In this document: one piece after another, positions 8,541 to 17,148 of the stretch
Numbering within the stretch: position 1 is the stretch's first letter
How the letters are laid out: the number at the start of each line of letters is the position of its first letter
Assembly: GCF_003095655.1 (NCBI RefSeq)
Contig: NZ_CP029151.1
Coordinates: 2,479,001-2,543,000, forward strand
Origin: Dokdonia sp. Dokd-P16
GTDB lineage: Bacteria; Bacteroidota; Bacteroidia; Flavobacteriales; Flavobacteriaceae
Direction: 5' to 3'
DNA length: 64,000 nt
Translations under genes and position numbers: made by a program
Notes under the pieces: model-generated
What the model was told of the DNA's origin: nothing
Database searches by the model: none
Seen by the model: only the letters and a program-made list of their open reading frames with translations

Positions 8541-10196
8541 TTATTTGCTGTCTTGATAATATCCTTGAACTCTTAGGTTTTCTATGGTGATGCCTAGTTG
8601 GTCAAGTCTATCAATAGCGGCTAAACGCATATCGTTAGAATACCCAAGATCTTTGTAATTTTTTACTACGTCCTTAAGTTGGTTAGAAGAAAAGGAGTCT
8701 AATAATTGAATCTCATCTTCCGTGAGAACGTATGATTTATCTACCGTAGGAGTGATGATAACTTCTTTTTTCTTTTTAGCAAATAATCTTTTAATAGGCT
8801 TAGGAACAATATCTACATCAAAGATTCCTTGGTCTGTAGTTGCTCTATAAGTAAGGTAAACACCTAGTGGCAGTAAAATGAATGTACTGAGCCAACTAGC
8901 GAAAAATGGACTTATAGAATTATTTTCTGAACTGTTTTTTGCAAAGATTCCTATAAAGTGAAAAGTCAAAAAGAGGACTACTCCAATTACTATGGGAAGC
9001 CCTAATCCTCCTTTACGAATGATAGCACCTAGAGGAGCGCCTACAAAGAATAGCAAAATGCAGCTAAACCCTAACACGTACTTTTCGTGCAGAGAGATTT
9101 CAAATTTACTGAGACGCTTTACATCTACTTTAAGTTTGTTCTTTCGATTCTCAAGATCTGCGACAGTGTTGTTTAAATTTGACTTTGCAATTTCTAGTAT
9201 ACGTACACGATCTTTTACTTCATAATTATCTAGGAGCGTGTCTTTAACCACCTTATCCTGAGCAGTAACTCCAGAATATAGAGAATCTAGTGATGTTAAG
9301 TTTGCTTTGTGTATATACTTGTCGCTAAAGGTAGTTCTGTCTTCTACGTATCTTTTAGATAACTCTGTGATGCTAGAGTCTAGTAAGACGATATTCATCA
9401 TCTGGTAGCTGTTATTGATATCCTTATCGTCTAGGTCTACAGCATCTAGTTCACTCAAGTCAATATTAAGTGTGTATGTCTTAAAATAACTTTTTGCAAA
9501 AGGTTCTTTCTTACGCTCCTTATAATCTTTCTTTTGAACTTCAGAATAGTAATTACCGTCCGTAAGTTTTAAGGAAAGCGTAGGGGAGTCTATAGAACTT
9601 ATGAGTTCACCTTCAGAAGCGATAATAACGGTATAGTTGCCTAGTCTTCCTTTTTCGGCTTGATGAATTACTATGTCTCTGAGGTATTGATCTCTATCGC
9701 CATATTTCTCAGCCACACGCATATTAAAATCTTCTGTAATCTCATTAAACTGTCCGCTACGTATAAGCATGGCAGGTTTAAGTTTACCTATATTTCTACG
9801 TAAATTTCTGAACTCAATTTGAGAAGCAGGAATTACATGATTTGCAAATAAGAAAGAGCCTATCGCAAGAAGAATCACAAAGTAAATCACACTTTTCATC
9901 GCCCGTTGTAGTGAGATTCCGGTAGACTTCATCGCCGCAAATTCATAGTTTTCGGCAAAGTTTCCGAAGGTCATGATACTAGTAAGGAGAACCGATAGTG
10001 GAAGTACTAGTGTTACCAGACTAGGCATCGCAAAAAGTAGAAACTTGAGAATAACATCAAAGTCAAGTGCTCGTCCCGCAAGTTCTTGTATATATAGCCA
10101 AACACTTTGTAAAACAAAAATGAACATCAAAATAGTGAAGATGCTCAGGAATGTTCTTACGAACGTAAAAAGAATATATCGGTCTAGTATTTTCAT
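8541..10196 (-). CDS. LptF/LptG family permease
   Basis: 551 residues, starting at the ATG at 10196 (MKILDRYILFTFVRTFL); the eight-residue upstream extension starts with TTG. YjgP/YjgQ family: three membrane helices in the first 110 residues, a large periplasmic beta-jellyroll (about 120-370) and three further helices (about 385-475). A cytoplasmic tail of about 80 residues is charged. LptF and LptG form the membrane core of the LptB2FG exporter, which extracts lipopolysaccharide and passes it to LptC/A. Which of the two this is cannot be told from the sequence alone. It follows lolA in the same direction, so outer-membrane assembly genes are grouped here. Confidence 0.85.
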   Translation of the reverse strand: MKILDRYILFTFVRTFLSIFTILMFIFVLQSVWLYIQELAGRALDFDVILKFLLFAMPSLVTLVLPLSVLLTSIMTFGNFAENYEFAAMKSTGISLQRAMKSVIYFVILLAIGSFLFANHVIPASQIEFRNLRRNIGKLKPAMLIRSGQFNEITEDFNMRVAEKYGDRDQYLRDIVIHQAEKGRLGNYTVIIASEGELISSIDSPTLSLKLTDGNYYSEVQKKDYKERKKEPFAKSYFKTYTLNIDLSELDAVDLDDKDINNSYQMMNIVLLDSSITELSKRYVEDRTTFSDKYIHKANLTSLDSLYSGVTAQDKVVKDTLLDNYEVKDRVRILEIAKSNLNNTVADLENRKNKLKVDVKRLSKFEISLHEKYVLGFSCILLFFVGAPLGAIIRKGGLGLPIVIGVVLFLTFHFIGIFAKNSSENNSISPFFASWLSTFILLPLGVYLTYRATTDQGIFDVDIVPKPIKRLFAKKKKEVIITPTVDKSYVLTEDEIQLLDSFSSNQLKDVVKNYKDLGYSNDMRLAAIDRLDQLGITIENLRVQGYYQDSK

Positions 10197-10208
10197 GTAA
10201 AAAGCTGA

Positions 10209-10239
10209 GGGCGCAAACAAAAATAAGAAGTCTGCGCCC
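10209..10239. repeat. GC-rich inverted repeat between lolA and the lpt gene
   Basis: GGGCGCA at 10209-10215 pairs with TGCGCCC at 10233-10239 around an A-rich 17-base loop. No U-tract follows, so it is a poor terminator candidate. It could be an mRNA-processing or stability hairpin in the lolA-lpt transcript. Confidence 0.45.
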
Positions 10240-10259
10240 TTGCTACTAGTATTATACTA

Positions 10260-10979
10260 TTATAATTTATTGATGTAATAATCTGCGTACTTCGTCTTAT
10301 CAAAAACAAATACATTTTTAGCCAAAGGTTGATTAGGCTTAAATGAATTTACAGTAATAGTCACTTTAGTACCATTCTTTTGTGTGATAATAAGCTTGTG
10401 TATATGCTTAGTCTGTGCGTCTACACCTAATAACGTATATTTTACGTCACTATTAGAGTCCATAGGAGTAAGCTTTACAAACTGTATTTCTCTTCCGTTT
10501 ACTTTTTGCACGATGTCCATCTTCTGTGTGTAACCTTCATTAAAGAAGGATAACATTTTTGAAGGTGTAATTGCGTTTTCATCTTGATCACTCATTGCAC
10601 TAATGGTGATTTCCTCATCTTCAGGAACAATAGTATAAACGTTCTTTCCATCAAATAATTGCGTAGTCCCCATAAGAGAAAGCTTGTAGTTGTTACCAGC
10701 CATGACTACGTTTCCTTTGGTCTCTTGATTTACACCTTCGGCTTCATTGCTTAAGGCATATTTAAAATCAATAGCAATGTTGTCATAGCTTTTTACCTTG
10801 GTGTCTACCTCTTTAAGTAGGGTTTGTGCTGTTTGCGCTTTCGCGAAAGCGGTCATAAGTAACAACAATACCACAGGCATTGCACGTTTTGCAAATTTGC
10901 GATAACCTTTTACTGCGACAGGAACTAACACTTTCTTAAAAAGGATAGGAGCCAGCCAAAAAATAAGTTTCTTTTTCAT
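10260..10979 (-). CDS. lolA: Outer-membrane lipoprotein carrier protein LolA family
   Basis: 239 residues. The mature part (QTAQTLLKEVDTKVKSYDNIAIDFKY, then GNVVMAGNNYKLSL and QLFDGKNVYTI) matches the LolA fold, an open beta-barrel that shuttles lipoproteins across the periplasm. The export signal is MPVVLLLLMTAFAKA, with cleavage after AKA. It is preceded by 33 unusual basic-hydrophobic residues (KKKLIFWLAPILFKK and following), so translation could also begin at the internal ATG at 10880. The first ATG is kept because it follows the ftsK stop by only 6 bases. The AFAKA of the cleavage site is encoded by a copy of the dispersed palindrome. It is co-transcribed with ftsK. Confidence 0.85.
   Translation of the reverse strand: MKKKLIFWLAPILFKKVLVPVAVKGYRKFAKRAMPVVLLLLMTAFAKAQTAQTLLKEVDTKVKSYDNIAIDFKYALSNEAEGVNQETKGNVVMAGNNYKLSLMGTTQLFDGKNVYTIVPEDEEITISAMSDQDENAITPSKMLSFFNEGYTQKMDIVQKVNGREIQFVKLTPMDSNSDVKYTLLGVDAQTKHIHKLIITQKNGTKVTITVNSFKPNQPLAKNVFVFDKTKYADYYINKL
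10836..10851. repeat. Dispersed palindrome, copy 4 (inside lolA)
   Basis: CGCTTTCGCGAAAGCG encodes A-F-A-K-A on the minus strand and supplies the A-x-A signal peptidase site of LolA. Confidence 0.9.
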
Positions 10980-10985
10980 TTTGAT

Positions 10986-13439
10986 TTATTCGTTATTTAG
11001 GAGTTGATCCAGTCCAGCCATATCTTGAACTAGTACTTGACGTGCTTTACTTCCTTCAAAAGGACCTACCACACCTGCAGCTTCTAGTTGATCTATGATT
11101 CTTCCAGCTCTATTATATCCTAGTTTTAATTTACGTTGTAATAGAGAAGCGCTTCCTTGTTGTGCAATTACTAAAACCTCTGCAGCATCTCGGAAAAGTG
11201 CATCCCTATCTGAAGCATCTATATCAAGACTTGTGCCACTCTCTTCACCTACATATTCTGGCAATAAGTGAGCGTCTGGATATGCTTTTTGATTACCTAT
11301 ATAATCTACAATACGTTCTACTTCTGGAGTGTCTACAAAGGCACACTGTATACGCACCACGTCATTACCTTGTGTGTACAACATGTCACCACGACCTATA
11401 AGCTGGTCTGCTCCAGAGGTGTCAAGGATGGTACGGCTATCTATTTTTGAAGTTACTCTAAAGGCAATACGAGCTGGGAAGTTTGCTTTAATAATACCTG
11501 TAATAACGTTTACAGATGGACGTTGTGTTGCAATGATTAAGTGAATGCCTATGGCACGGGCAAGTTGTGCAAGCCTTGCAATAGGAGTCTCAACTTCCTT
11601 TCCAGAAGTCATAATAAGATCTGCAAACTCGTCTACTACTAGTACAATATATGGTAAGAACTTGTGACCATTTTCAGGATTGAGTTTGCGTGCTTTAAAC
11701 TTGACGTTGTACTCCTTAATGTTACGACACATCGCATCCTTAAGCAAGTCATAACGATTATCCATCTCTATACACATAGAGTTAAGCGTGTTAATTACCT
11801 TAGAATTATCTGTGATAATTGCCTCGTCTGTGTCAGGAAGTTTTGCTAGATAGTGTCGTTCTATTTTATTGAACAGAGTAAGCTCCACTTTCTTAGGATC
11901 TACCAGTACAAATTTAACTTCGGCAGGGTGTTTTTTGTACAGTAGCGAAGTTAGGATTGCGTTGAGACCTACAGATTTACCTTGTCCCGTTGCACCTGCC
12001 ATAAGGAGGTGAGGCATTTTGGCAAGATCTACTACAAAAGTTTCGTTTGATATGGTTTTACCTAGTGTAAGAGGCAACTCCATTTCTGCTTCTTGAAACT
12101 TCTTACTAGCCACCGCAGATCGCATACTCACAATACGCGGATTCTTATTAGGCACCTCGATACCTATAGTTCCACGTCCAGGGATAGGAGCAATAATACG
12201 TATACCCAGTGCACTTAGTGATAGCGCAATATCATCTTCTAGGTTCTTGATTTTTGAAATACGAACCCCAGCTTCTGGCACAATCTCATATAATGTTACC
12301 GTAGGCCCTACGGTAGCTTTTATATTTGAGATTCCTATTTTATAATTGTTAAGCGTCTCAACAATTCGATTTTTATTTTCTTCAAGCTCTGCTTGATTAA
12401 TAGTAATTCCTTGACCGTTTGTATAATCTTTTAATAGATCGATAGGAGGGAACTTAAACTTGCCAAGTTCTAGCGTAGGGTCAAATTCGCCAAAATCTGC
12501 AACGAGCTTTGAGCTTAAATTATCTGTGAGTTCTTCCTCTTCAATTGGTTTTTCTACCTCTACTGCTACTTCTTCCACAGGAACGACAACCTCTTCCTCT
12601 GGAGCTTTCGTTACTTGAAAACTACTAGATGCTGGTTCAGGGTCTTTTTTGGTGAGTGTAGGCTGTAAATCTTGAACGTTTTGTTTAAAAGTAGATGGCT
12701 TAGGAGGTGTTGTGGTTTCCGCTTTCGCGAAAGCGGTCTCATCCTCAACCTTTGTTCCTTTTAAAAATTCTTCGGCCTCGTAAGTAGAGGAGTTGTCTAC
12801 AATAATAGGTTCCTTTCCATCTTCTGAAAACTCACCAGCGAGGTTACTGCGTTGTTTGTTAATGAAAGTAGATATACGCTCTGGTGTAAGTTTTAAACGT
12901 ACAACTAGATAGACAATAGCTAGAAAAGCCATCACAATGATTGCTCCGGTGAGACCTAAATAATCTTGCAAGAAGTCATTGATTTCATAACCTACGGTGC
13001 CTCCAAGGATGTCATTCTTTTTATGGAAAAACCCAAGAAATACAGCTAGCCAAAGCATGAGCAAGATTCCCCAAAACCAATATCTTTTTAATGACGTCTT
13101 TGCGTAATCAAAAAAGTAATGTATTCCAGTAAGTGCTGTGAGAATACAAAGTGCGAGGGCCGGTATACCAAAACCTTTATAGATAAAGAAATGGCTAATA
13201 CGGGCACCCACAAGAGAGAGCCAGTTTGAAGCTTCGTCTTCTCTGGTTCCTGTAGCGATAAGACTTTGATCTACTTTCCAAGTAAATAAGTATGAGATAA
13301 AAGAAAACAGCAAACCGAGACCAAGTAAGAATAAAAAACTTCCTAAAATGATCTGCTGCTGGCGTGTCAACTTAAAGGAAATAGATTTTCTAGGAGTCTT
13401 AGTGTTTGTTTTTTTAGCCGTGGATTTCTTTTTTGCCAT
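10986..13439 (-). CDS. ftsK: DNA translocase FtsK/SpoIIIE
   Basis: 817 residues. Four membrane helices lie within residues 25-190, followed by an acidic and proline-rich linker (190-310). The motor has Walker A GATGQGKS near residue 480 and Walker B YIVLVVDEFADLI near 600, with RPSVNVITG after it. The C-terminal 60 residues are the winged-helix gamma domain (AAEVLVIAQQGSASLLQRKL and RAGRIIDQLEAAGVVG), which reads KOPS-type polar sequences. FtsK pumps chromosome ends at the septum and activates XerCD at dif. The linker contains AFAKA from a palindrome copy. It heads the lolA-lpt gene string. Confidence 0.95.
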   Translation of the reverse strand: MAKKKSTAKKTNTKTPRKSISFKLTRQQQIILGSFLFLLGLGLLFSFISYLFTWKVDQSLIATGTREDEASNWLSLVGARISHFFIYKGFGIPALALCILTALTGIHYFFDYAKTSLKRYWFWGILLMLWLAVFLGFFHKKNDILGGTVGYEINDFLQDYLGLTGAIIVMAFLAIVYLVVRLKLTPERISTFINKQRSNLAGEFSEDGKEPIIVDNSSTYEAEEFLKGTKVEDETAFAKAETTTPPKPSTFKQNVQDLQPTLTKKDPEPASSSFQVTKAPEEEVVVPVEEVAVEVEKPIEEEELTDNLSSKLVADFGEFDPTLELGKFKFPPIDLLKDYTNGQGITINQAELEENKNRIVETLNNYKIGISNIKATVGPTVTLYEIVPEAGVRISKIKNLEDDIALSLSALGIRIIAPIPGRGTIGIEVPNKNPRIVSMRSAVASKKFQEAEMELPLTLGKTISNETFVVDLAKMPHLLMAGATGQGKSVGLNAILTSLLYKKHPAEVKFVLVDPKKVELTLFNKIERHYLAKLPDTDEAIITDNSKVINTLNSMCIEMDNRYDLLKDAMCRNIKEYNVKFKARKLNPENGHKFLPYIVLVVDEFADLIMTSGKEVETPIARLAQLARAIGIHLIIATQRPSVNVITGIIKANFPARIAFRVTSKIDSRTILDTSGADQLIGRGDMLYTQGNDVVRIQCAFVDTPEVERIVDYIGNQKAYPDAHLLPEYVGEESGTSLDIDASDRDALFRDAAEVLVIAQQGSASLLQRKLKLGYNRAGRIIDQLEAAGVVGPFEGSKARQVLVQDMAGLDQLLNNE
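12719..12736. repeat. Dispersed palindrome, copy 5 (inside ftsK linker)
   Basis: CCGCTTTCGCGAAAGCGG is a perfect 18-bp palindrome here, with C/G rather than A/T at the outer position. It is read as T-A-F-A-K-A-E in the disordered linker of FtsK. Confidence 0.9.
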
Positions 13440-13637
13440 GAAGCGTTCAAGGTTGTTTTTTTATGGGAGATAAAAGTACAATATTGAAACGGAAAAATGG
13501 GTAGTTTGGTGCGTTGTAGAGGTGATAATTATGTGGAGGAAAGTAATTGAGACTTATTAAGCACTATTATTGATTCTTAAAAATTAAATTATGCTGTAGA
13601 TTGCAATATTAGTTTGAACATTAAGAGAGCGAAAAAA

Positions 13638-14096
13638 TTAATCCTTCATTTTTTTGATATTTGTTAAAATCTGATTGCCTACTGTAACATCTGGAATATA
13701 AACAATAGTTTTTTTAGATTTTCCAAAATCCATTTCAATAACGTTTTGATATTTAGGAGTGTATTTTACACCTATGAATATAGAATGTTCTGAATCAATA
13801 TTAGAAAGAATTTTTGAGGATAAAGGCTTTAAATACTTCTTTCTTATGAGTGTGGAGTCAAAAATGCCTTTCTCTATTGTGATGCTATCTTTTTCGACAA
13901 TCCATTTGATTGTTCCGAAACTAATCCAGACTATTCCATATATTAATTTCAGAGTAAGAGCAACTAATAACAGAGTAACAAAAAAGTTTATATTTAAAGT
14001 GGTTACTAAGTAGAGTAAAATAAAGCTAAATAGAGTGTCAAACGCAACTATCTCTATAAAAAAGTAATTCTTGTATTTAAAATGAACTTCGTTCAA
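13638..14096 (-). CDS. Hypothetical membrane protein
   Basis: 152 residues. Two membrane helices lie at about 12-35 and 38-60 (FIEIVAFDTLFSFILLYL, FFVTLLLVALTLKLIYGIVW), followed by a 90-residue strand-rich cytoplasmic part (WIVEKDSITIEKGIFDSTLIRK). This layout recalls small bacterial PH-domain membrane proteins, but I see no decisive motif. It ends 6 bases upstream of nothing recognisable on its own strand; its start is 5 bases from the dgkA stop, so it is probably the second gene of a two-gene transcript. Lower G+C than its neighbours suggests weak constraint or later acquisition. Confidence 0.55.
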   Translation of the reverse strand: MNEVHFKYKNYFFIEIVAFDTLFSFILLYLVTTLNINFFVTLLLVALTLKLIYGIVWISFGTIKWIVEKDSITIEKGIFDSTLIRKKYLKPLSSKILSNIDSEHSIFIGVKYTPKYQNVIEMDFGKSKKTIVYIPDVTVGNQILTNIKKMKD

Positions 14097-14101
14097 AATA
14101 A

Positions 14102-14464
14102 TTAAAAAATACGTGGCACATAAATTATCCCAGCGACAATTACAGACGCTAATGCTGCGATACCTACAGCGCCCGCAGCTATATCTTTAATGCGACCTAT
14201 CTTCTCATTAAAGTCTGGATGTATAAAATCTGCAATGCCTTCTATGGCGGTATTGAGGCCTTCGGCGGTCATTACGAGGCCTATGCACAATATTTGGGCA
14301 ATCCACTCTGTGCGTGAGATGTTATAGTATAATCCAGCAATAGTAATTAGTATGGCAACGCCAAACTGTACTTGAATACTGGCCTCAGAGCGTATAAGTT
14401 GTATACCTCCTTGAAGAGAGTATTTCATTCCCTTGAGTCTTCCAGTAATAAATTTAATAGGCAA
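14102..14464 (-). CDS. dgkA: Diacylglycerol / undecaprenol kinase family protein
   Basis: 120 residues, the usual length. An amphipathic N-terminus (FITGRLKGMKYSLQGGIQLIRSE) is followed by three membrane helices and the signature MTAEGLNTAIEGIADF (about residues 64-79), which carries the catalytic Glu and metal-binding Asn of the prokaryotic DgkA family. It phosphorylates lipid alcohols; in Gram-positive members the substrate is undecaprenol. Which lipid is used here is not shown. The gene precedes the unknown membrane protein by 5 bases. Confidence 0.85.
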   Translation of the reverse strand: MPIKFITGRLKGMKYSLQGGIQLIRSEASIQVQFGVAILITIAGLYYNISRTEWIAQILCIGLVMTAEGLNTAIEGIADFIHPDFNEKIGRIKDIAAGAVGIAALASVIVAGIIYVPRIF

Positions 14465-14483
14465 TGGAGTGGAGGTGTATAGT

Positions 14484-14528
14484 TAAAAAAAATGCTGAGT
14501 ATATCAGTCTGTGATACACTCAGCATTA
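14484..14528 (-). terminator. Terminator of tpx
   Basis: AATGCTGAGTgTATCA pairs with TGATATACTCAGCATT and is followed by a run of T on the minus strand, 13 bases past the tpx stop. Confidence 0.85.
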
Positions 14529-14540
14529 AAGGTATGTATA

Positions 14541-15041
14541 TTATTTAAGAGCGCTCATTGCACCTTCATAGTTAGGTTCTTGACCTACTTCTGGTACTTG
14601 CTCTGTATAGATTACTTTTCCAGCTTCATCGAGTACGACTACAGCTCTTGAGTGAAGACCTTCAAAGGCTCCACCTTCTATAGTTACCCCATAGTTTTTT
14701 CCGAAATCACCAGATTTAAAATCAGAAAGTGTGTGTACATTTTCTAGACCTTCGGCTGCACAAAAACGAGCTTGTGCAAATGGTAGGTCACGAGAAATAC
14801 AAAGTACCTCTGTGTTTTCTGCACTTGAAATCTTCTCATTAAAGGTGCGTACAGATTGAGCACAAACACCAGTATCCACCGATGGAAATATATTTAATAC
14901 AACACGTTTTCCTTTAAAGTCTGCAAGACTTGCAGTAGACATGTCATTTTTTGAAAGTGAAAAATCTGGAGCTGTTGTTCCTACTTTTGGAAGTTCTCCT
15001 ATCGTTGTTGCAGCGTTTCCGCCTAAAGTGATATTTGCCAT
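14541..15041 (-). CDS. tpx: Thiol peroxidase, atypical 2-Cys peroxiredoxin
   Basis: 166 residues, full family length. GTTAPDFSLSKNDMS at the start and the peroxidatic site FPSVDTGVCAQSVRTFNE (Cys near residue 60) are typical of Tpx. The resolving cysteine is in FAQARFCAAEG (near residue 94). It reduces alkyl hydroperoxides and H2O2 in the cytoplasm or periplasm using thioredoxin. No signal peptide is seen here. It has its own terminator and stands near the peroxiredoxin-thioredoxin operon. Confidence 0.92.
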   Translation of the reverse strand: MANITLGGNAATTIGELPKVGTTAPDFSLSKNDMSTASLADFKGKRVVLNIFPSVDTGVCAQSVRTFNEKISSAENTEVLCISRDLPFAQARFCAAEGLENVHTLSDFKSGDFGKNYGVTIEGGAFEGLHSRAVVVLDEAGKVIYTEQVPEVGQEPNYEGAMSALK

Positions 15042-15132
15042 ATTATTTTTTTTGGTTACGTAAAAGTACAGAAATGCGAGAGCAATTTTATTAAAAGTAT
15101 GGTAAAGAAATTTTTAAGGAAATAGACTGTAT

Positions 15133-15687
15133 CTATAAGGATGCTTCAGGTATTTCCCCTTTTACGGGACCTACGATCTCATTAGTAATCCATCCTCCAT
15201 AAAAACCTCCAGGTTGTGGGCGTACCTTTTCATCATCTATATAACAATCTAGAATCGCTGGGTAAAACGAGATACTATTACTTATGTCTATAAATTCTTC
15301 ATAAGGATCTGGATAACTCCATGCAGCATTTTTAAATGTAGTAGATGGTAGTGTAATGTCCCAGTAAGCCGCAGCTCCTTTCCACTCACAGTGCGAACTG
15401 CCAACGGCCTCCTCAAGCAATTCCATATCTATATCCTCTTGCGGAATATAATATGTGGGCGGGCTAGCAGTTTCAGTAATTCTAAATGCTCTTGTAGTAG
15501 CAGCGATAATAGTGTCTTTATGCCTTACAATAATCTGCCTTTGATCTATCGTAATTTTTGGTGGTCTTGGGTAATCCCACACAGATTCTTGCCCCTCACT
15601 AGGAGTGATAGCAAAAGGTGGTCTTTTTTGACCTCTATATTCCCAAGAGTCGCGGTGTTCTTGTATCCAGCTAGGTACTTTTTTCAT
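15133..15687 (-). CDS. DUF427 domain protein
   Basis: 184 residues from the ATG at 15687 (MKKVPSWIQEHRDSWEYRG); a 20-residue upstream extension in frame runs into the next transcript's terminator and is not used. The core, about residues 60-150, is the DUF427 beta-barrel: DTIIAATTRAFRITETASPPTYYIPQEDI, then EWKGAAAYWDI and AAWSYPDPYEEF. Members are small conserved proteins of unknown activity. No neighbour gives a clear clue, although redox genes lie on both sides. Confidence 0.8.
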   Translation of the reverse strand: MKKVPSWIQEHRDSWEYRGQKRPPFAITPSEGQESVWDYPRPPKITIDQRQIIVRHKDTIIAATTRAFRITETASPPTYYIPQEDIDMELLEEAVGSSHCEWKGAAAYWDITLPSTTFKNAAWSYPDPYEEFIDISNSISFYPAILDCYIDDEKVRPQPGGFYGGWITNEIVGPVKGEIPEASL

Positions 15688-15719
15688 TTTTATTCTAAAG
15701 ATAACTTTTAAAGAACGTA

Positions 15720-15757
15720 TAAAAAAAATGCGATGTCTGTAAGACATCGCATTTTAA
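15720..15757 (-). terminator. Terminator of the peroxiredoxin operon
   Basis: AAAATGCGATGTC and GACATCGCATTTT pair around TTACA and are followed by a T-run on the minus strand, 20 bases past the last gene of the operon. Confidence 0.85.
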
Positions 15758-15777
15758 AATTTATGTACTCAGTAGAC

Positions 15778-16035
15778 TTAATTGTCTATAGATCCCATCA
15801 CTCGTTGCATGAAGCCATTAAGTGCTTCTTTCTTTGCAGTACCACTTTGTATGTCTTTGTGCACCTCAAGCGCACCATACATATTTGAGATTAGTTCGCC
15901 TATAACGTCTAGCTCTTCATCTTTAAGAGAAGGAACTTCTGTAAGGTTTTCTAAAGTCTCCACAGTCTCAATAAGAAAATCTTGATCATTTTCTTCTATA
16001 AAACTAACGAGGTGTTTAATTACTGGTAACTTCAT
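15778..16035 (-). CDS. Small DUF6952-like protein of the thioredoxin operon
   Basis: 85 residues, acidic and helical (MKLPVIKHLVSFIEENDQD, then ETLENLTEVPSLKDEELDVI). No cysteine or enzyme motif. Its start overlaps the end of the thioredoxin gene by 20 bases, which implies coupled translation. Small proteins of this kind follow thioredoxin in many Flavobacteriia. A role with the peroxiredoxin system is inferred from position only. Confidence 0.7.
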   Translation of the reverse strand: MKLPVIKHLVSFIEENDQDFLIETVETLENLTEVPSLKDEELDVIGELISNMYGALEVHKDIQSGTAKKEALNGFMQRVMGSIDN

Positions 16036-16330
16036 TTACGAGATCTTTAAGTACGTCAAACTTGTTAGTTTGCACTTGATTTTTAAATGCTCCTTTTGTA
16101 AACGTTGCAAATGTAGGAAGGTTATCTACCGTAGCCATTTTACGTGACTCTGGATTCTTCTCTGCATCTACGATTACAAATTTTACATTTTCATTTTCTG
16201 AAGCTAGTTTCTTGAACTTAGGCTTCATAATACGACAGTTACCACACCATGTTGCACTGTACTGTACAATAACAGTATCATTATCTGCAACAATCTGGTT
16301 AAGGTTATCTTGATCTAATTCTTGAATCAT
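16016..16330 (-). CDS. Thioredoxin-family protein
   Basis: 104 residues with the active site WCGNC (near residues 28-32; ATWCGNCRIMKPKF) and the cis-proline region NLPTFATF. The dipeptide between the cysteines is GN rather than the usual GP, which normally makes the protein less reducing. No signal peptide, so cytoplasmic. It starts 14 bases after the peroxiredoxin gene and probably regenerates that enzyme. Confidence 0.88.
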   Translation of the reverse strand: MIQELDQDNLNQIVADNDTVIVQYSATWCGNCRIMKPKFKKLASENENVKFVIVDAEKNPESRKMATVDNLPTFATFTKGAFKNQVQTNKFDVLKDLVNEVTSN

Positions 16331-16344
16331 AGCTTCTTTATTAT

Positions 16345-16989
16345 TTAGTTTGCGTGTGCAGCAAGGTAGCTAGCAACACCATCACGGTTTGCGCTCATTG
16401 CATCTTTTCCATCTTCCCAGTTTGCAGGACAAACTTCTCCTTTTTCTTGTACGTGTGTGTAAGCATCTACAAGTCTTAAAAACTCTGCTACATTACGACC
16501 AAGAGGCATGTGGTTTACACCTTCGTGAAAAACAGTTCCTTCCTCATCAATAAGGTAAGTCGCTCTGTAAGTAACATTGTCACCATCTACCATAACAGTT
16601 CCAGTCTCTTCATCAAAACGCTCGTTTGTCACGTCAAGAATCCCAAGTTGGTTTGCAAGATTACGGTTAGTATCTGCAAGAATAGGGTATGTTACACCTT
16701 CTATACCTCCATTATCTTTTGCAGTGTTTAACCACGCAAAGTGTACTTCTGGAGTATCACATGAAGCTCCTATCACTAGCGTATTACGATCTGCAAATGC
16801 TTGTTTTGCTGTCTCGAAAGCATGAAGCTCAGTAGGACAAACAAATGTAAAATCTTTCGGGTACCAGAAAAGAATGATTTTCTTTCCTTCTTCCTTAGCT
16901 TTTTCTAAGATGTTTAATTTAAAAGTATCTCCCATTTCATCCATCGCGTCAACAGCAAGGTTTGGGAATTTTTTACCAACTAAAGTCAT
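16345..16989 (-). CDS. Peroxiredoxin, AhpC/Prx1 type
   Basis: 214 residues. The peroxidatic motif is FTFVCPTELHAFE (Cys near residue 51), followed by LVIGASCDTPEVHFAW, and a resolving-cysteine region GEVCPANW near residue 192. This is a typical 2-Cys peroxiredoxin layout. It heads a three-gene operon with a thioredoxin and a small acidic protein. On the minus strand TACTTTTG lies about 30 bases upstream of the start and fits a -7 element, without a clear -33 TTG. Confidence 0.92.
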   Translation of the reverse strand: MTLVGKKFPNLAVDAMDEMGDTFKLNILEKAKEEGKKIILFWYPKDFTFVCPTELHAFETAKQAFADRNTLVIGASCDTPEVHFAWLNTAKDNGGIEGVTYPILADTNRNLANQLGILDVTNERFDEETGTVMVDGDNVTYRATYLIDEEGTVFHEGVNHMPLGRNVAEFLRLVDAYTHVQEKGEVCPANWEDGKDAMSANRDGVASYLAAHAN

Positions 16990-17123
16990 TGTTCTAGGTT
17001 TATTTATTCGGGTGCAAAAGTACCTAGAAAAGTGACGTCATTATATATTGTAAAATGGGATAATTTTATAGCAGTATTGATTTTACTTATGCTTGTGCTT
17101 TAGGCATTGTAAATGTTATAGTT

Positions 17124-17141
17124 ACGCTTTCGCGAAAGCGT
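17124..17141. repeat. Dispersed palindrome, copy 6
   Basis: Full 18-mer ACGCTTTCGCGAAAGCGT, starting 7 bases past the stop of the gene at 17149-17604. It is the last perfect copy before a 10.7-kb stretch without any. Confidence 0.9.
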
Positions 17142-17148
17142 AAAAAAC

